Part shown: in pieces, positions 59,880-64,000 of the stretch
Layout of the letters: every line of letters begins with the position of its first letter
Numbering within the stretch: the first letter of the stretch is position 1
From: Desarmillaria ectypa
Taxonomy: Eukaryota; Basidiomycota; Agaricomycetes; Agaricales; Physalacriaceae
Assembly: GCA_030407005.1 (NCBI GenBank)
Contig: JAUDYN010000002.1
Span: forward strand, 4,309,584-4,373,583
DNA: 64,000 nucleotides
Direction of reading: 5' to 3'
Translations under genes and position numbers: made by a program
The notes under the pieces: generated by a model
The model's input: the letters and a program-made list of their open reading frames with translations, nothing else
What the model was told of the DNA's origin: nothing
The model's database searches: none

Positions 59880-62800
59880 GGACCCTTACTATGGCCAGTG
59901 CAACGTGATACCGAGGTGGCAAGAGCTTGCTACCCGCGTAACTTGATAAACAGGGTCAGTACCGAAAGGATACGACGTCGAGGGCAGCCTGAGGCGTCGG
60001 CGGAAGGGACGAGGAGAGGCAGGGGTGCATGACATTACAGGAGACGACACTGACCTACAAATTCCCAATGTAGTGTAAATCCCAGTGGTAGATCACACTG
60101 CATCCGAGCCGTGTGTTTTTTTAGCCCATAACAGGAAAAAAATCCTCCTCGAGCGTATTCTATATCCACGAAGGGTTCGATACATGCTGACGTATATGAT
60201 GGAGGTTGTCTAACCGCTTTTATTTACGAGAGGGTCTAATTCTCCAGGGTTCGAATGTTCCAGGAGGACTGAAACAGGCTAGTTAGTCACAGGGATTGTG
60301 GGAGCGTCGAGCCATGAAAAGGAAAGATACCCATTACTAAGCAAGTCGCGCATACTGATGAAGCCAGGGTCGCCACTGTCTAATGGATACCCGTGCAGGG
60401 TTTGAACAGCCGCCGGGGGTGGCGCGACTAATACGCTAAAACGTCGTGTCTCGGTGTAAGAAGGGCATCTAGGTCGACACACAGATCTGCAATCGGGGGT
60501 CGTTCAAAGCCATTAATCACCCGTTAGCATGTTAACGCCCTCGCAGATCAACTATCTATCTGAAAAGACAGGTTGATGATTGAACAGATAGCAATATGTC
60601 ACTAACCTCTGATCCCGTCAACCCTCCCGAGGAGACGGCTGTGGAGGAAACGCAATGGAGACAGAGACCGGGGCAGATTGGAGAGATCACACGAACCAAG
60701 TTTATCCTCATTCAGTTGCAGTAGTTGCCAGTCCCCGATTCTTTCGTTGTATACGAAGAAATAGTGGGCTGTATCTGAACTGTATGTGTTCTGTTGACTC
60801 TGTGGGTTTGGGTAAATGCTCATTCAAGAAGAATTAAATAAGATACAACTTGATCAGCTGTGGAAATGTACCTGCGCCGCCGGCTCGCATTTTGTACAAT
60901 CTAAATCTCAGAGTGATATATGCTCTTCATTTGCCCCTGCATGGTAGGTCTCGACCAAGAAAATATTACATACTACGTACCGTACAGTGTGCTAACCAAT
61001 AGGAAGACATCATGTTCAGCCACAGCGGCATAGATGCTGCCGTGAAGCCGTAGCGTACCGTTTGCTTGCCAGTTACCCTAAATTACCTAAGCCGACCCAG
61101 AGTATAGGCCTGTCCAGAAGATTTGGCGGTCCTCAAGACAGGTACACCCGTTTCCTCATTCTTCGGAAGGAATAGAGGATCCTTTTTTAGGCAATCAATC
61201 GATCACGGCCCGAATGGGCGCTTTTGGTAAATAAACACCACCACTCGGGACTAACGGTTCAAGTTTTTTTCCCGGTCCTCTTCCTCCAGTGTTATTTTCA
61301 ATTTTTCTCACTCATTGCAAGACGCCTTTCTCCCGCCCCACTGGGACTCTGAAAATCCCGTGATTTCGGACTCCTTGCGATATTTCAGCCCGTCTCCTTG
61401 ACTGCCATCGCCACCAGTGGAGGAATTTGTACTCATGTCCTCGGTCCTTGCTCCCCGTCTCTGAGATTGGATATTTTGCCGTTCATGGTACCAATTTCAA
61501 TCATCACTTTTGGCTCCGTCGAATGAAGATCTCGACGACATGATCCATGCATTCCTCTAGGCTTGCCAGATAGTTAACCTTCGGTAGCACTTGGGCAAGA
61601 AGAATTCTGCGTGGTAGCCTGCGTGGCTGCGTGGTTATCTGCATGGTTGTCATCGCAGTTGCCAAATATCTGCGTGGTCGTCAGCACGGTTGACAAATCA
61701 CAGAGGCACTATGCGTATGAGGATGGGACTATTCACGAGTATCAAATGAAAGACCCCCAAAATGCTCTGCTACTGAGGACCCTAAGGATTGTTCCAAACC
61801 AATGCCTCGACCAATCCTTAAGAAACCGCGTCGGAAAATCTAATAACTCAGTCTTACCATTACATTGGAACTTTATTACAATTTATCAGACTCGTCTTTA
61901 GCTACTTTAGACTTAAATTATCTAAATTGTTCAAAGTCTAGAGTCAATATTTTGAATTATTTCTGGATTTAAAAGTTTTTAAAGCGCAATTGATGTAGGA
62001 GATACTATCATAACTATCAGAAGAGTATAATAACGATATACTCTCATAAAACAATGATATGCACACCCGCGTGGTGCCTGCGTGGCGTGCGTGGCGGCGT
62101 GGTTGGTCTGCGTGGTCACTTGCGTGGTCCAAGAAAGCGTAGTGTTCGTATGTTTAGACCGGGTAGTTCCATCGGTTTTCTGGAGGTTCATGCGGATTTT
62201 ATGTCGGGATTATGTCTATAGTGGTGTACTAGTGTTATTTAAAGAACTTTGAGAGATCAAGATGGAAAATTAGGCGTCTTTGACAATATTACCTTCTCTT
62301 AATCATAGACATGTAAGTGTACGATACAAACATACCTTGGAAACATAAACCCAAACCTTGAAGCTTTGAATTGACTGTCACGAAGCACACTAACATTTAA
62401 CATCATTTTTGATAAATATCGGAAATCACCCTAATCGCGACTTGTACACTGTGGAGGATATGCTCTATTACAATTAAGAAACATATAAAGTGAAGTCAAC
62501 TCATAAGTCACTTCAACTAAAGGTTGAACTTGCATGGCTGCGTGGTCGCGTGGCACGCAAGCGTGGCACCACGCAGGTGACCACGCAAAATTTCCAGTGC
62601 CCGTAGCACTTGCAGCTCTGCGTCTGATAGGTTGTCTATCGCTGCCAGATGTGTGAAAGCTTACGGTTTGCTTGGCTCAAACGTAAACCCGGATGGTTCC
62701 CTCCTCCATCAGAGACCTCAGTCTTGACTTGCATCCCTTTCTCTTTATCAATGCCGTGCCCGCTCTCAATCATGATATTCTCCAAGCGTCCGCGACATCG

Positions 62801-63815
62801 ATCATCTTCCGTGCGGTGTCTAACCTGGACTGCCTGCCTGGCTTGCATCGGGACGCCACTCTCAATTATGACGTTCAATCAAAATCTAGGGTGATAATGT
62901 CTCCATGCTTAGTCTCATTGACGTTTCGTCTCTTCTTTTCTCCTCCGCACTGCGGGGTCTTTCTCTTTAACTGAACGAATCCTGCTTCTTGGAATTGTGA
63001 CGTCTGTTATTCCATGACGCTTTCATTATCCCGTTTATTGACCTCCGCATTGGTTTTTACTTATGACGTCGTCTGCTGCCAAAGTCACGCCTTCCTTTAC
63101 CACACCGTTGAATTCTTACTGATTTAGATATCCACACGAGACACGACTGCTTTTTCTGATGCGAGACATCAGTAAATGCTGTATGAGCGTCAAATGTTGC
63201 GATAAGAAGAGTGATTCGATACATTCGCGTGAACATATTTCAAAGATTGCAGTCATGCCCTGCACTCCACGAGGTACTAGTATTCTCTCCCGCGAGTCGA
63301 ACCCGCCTCTCGACAAATATTTACTTTCTAATTCGCGCACATATGCATCCAAGGGGCCATAAAAAAGATAAGGCCGCACAGTGTTTTCCAATTCTTCATA
63401 TGCCCCACATGCGAGGCTTATCTTCACGCGGCTTCAGCAGATTTTCCTATTCGGGACTTGAAAAAGACGGTTATCGCGAGCCCTATACATTTAACATGGC
63501 TCAGTGCGTCGTTACGTGATTCAAAGGTAAGCTTTCTTTTTACATTTAAGGCTAATCCCAACAATTTAGGGAGAGATGCCGTGAAAAGGTTAAAAGGTAA
63601 ACGGTCCTTTCGAAACCAATTCAATACACGAAAGGATGAGGGGTTTAGGGGGGTAATATGTCGGAGATTCTCATAATGTCTGATTTAGCCTTATCATGTC
63701 GATCTTTTCCCGTATCGTAAATTATCAAGTAGTAGTATGGCCCTAATACTTTGTCAGATATATTTTCTAAATATACCCATTTATCTCCCGTAAAGCATAT
63801 CTTGATAGGCACTGT
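59880..63815 (-). repeat. Subtelomeric repeat B, right copy (telomere-adjacent)
   Basis: This is inverted relative to 51990-53110. Matching blocks keep the same order from 63815 leftward, but it is 3.9 kb long because of additional DNA, mainly 60480-61200 and 61250-63260. It ends about a dozen bases before the telomere repeats. I see no confident gene. Confidence 0.75.
61605..62595 (+). repeat. Clusters of GCGTGG motifs
   Basis: Three clusters of TGCGTGG/GCGTGGT units occur at about 61608-61690, 62064-62136 and 62530-62590. The last also contains the reverse complement CCACGC. The spacing between units is irregular. They lie in the part of repeat B that is missing from the left copy. Confidence 0.6.
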
Positions 63816-63826
63816 GGTTTGGAGTT

Positions 63827-64000
63827 TTAGGTTAGGGTTAGGGTTAGGGTTAGGGTTAGGGTTAGGGTTAGGGTTAGGGTTAGGGTTAGGGTTAGGGTAG
63901 GGTTAGGGTTAGGGTTAGGGTTAGGGTTAGGGTTAGGGTTAGGGTTAGGGTTAGGGTTAGGGTTAGGGTTAGGGTTAGGGTTAGGGTTAGGGTTAGGGTT
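63827..64000 (+). repeat. Telomere, TTAGGG repeats
   Basis: About 29 head-to-tail units of TTAGGG run to the last base. The first two junction units are imperfect (TTTTAGG), and one unit near 63895 has lost a T. The G-rich strand points toward the end of the window, as expected for a right chromosome end. Confidence 0.98.

Noticed and set aside
63270..63345. GGTTCGACTC-like B-box sequence on the minus strand (also near 52258)
   Set aside because: No A box, D arm or acceptor stem at the right distance; it is part of subtelomeric repeat B.

Overview
The window looks like one end of a chromosome from a filamentous basidiomycete, most likely an Agaricomycete. A TTAGGG telomere array closes the right end. 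Protein-coding genes are cut by many 45-65 nt introns with fungal GT...AG signals. The enzymes are typical of plant-associated or wood-decay mushrooms (GH10 xylanase, GH28 polygalacturonase, P450, MFS symporter). The transposons (chromodomain Ty3 elements, Ty1/copia, Helitron) are of types known from Agaricomycetes. I cannot name the species from sequence alone.

Layout. 1-1000 is the 3' end of a GH10 xylanase gene plus flank, duplicated at 43078-44085. About 1000-8780 is a nest of LTR-retrotransposon pieces: a truncated LTR, a gag-like ORF, a 1.3 kb LTR, and a Ty3 chromovirus pol with a solo LTR inside it. 8780-16100 returns to CpG-containing host DNA with one intact polygalacturonase gene (minus strand) and a foldback repeat. 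16100-34600 is a second transposon block: several copies of three LTR families, gag fragments and a decayed Helitron, almost free of CpG. 34600-46640 is host DNA with an intact-looking cytochrome P450, a decayed copia element, a complete 15-exon GH10 xylanase and an MFS transporter. 46640-63826 is subtelomeric: two repeat units (A, 46960/57360; B, 51990/59880) each occur twice in opposite orientation, around one intron-free bHLH transcription factor gene. 63827-64000 is the telomere.

How the genes fit together. The xylanase and polygalacturonase have N-terminal signal sequences and would act outside the cell on hemicellulose and pectin. The P450 and the MFS symporter next to the xylanase could handle small aromatic or organic-acid products, but co-regulation is only inferred from proximity. 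The bHLH protein is a candidate regulator with no visible link to them.

Main points of interest. The Ty3 pol has 17 in-frame stops, 15 of them TGA and most at expected arginine positions, with no frameshift once the nested solo LTR is subtracted: a clean record of CpG deamination. The xylanase gene appears to need a 2-nt microexon. The P450 has an unusual GAAAGT splice donor and a GC-AG intron. The GH10 duplication lets CpG loss be compared between a copy touching the transposon island and one away from it. I found no convincing tRNA, rRNA or CRISPR.
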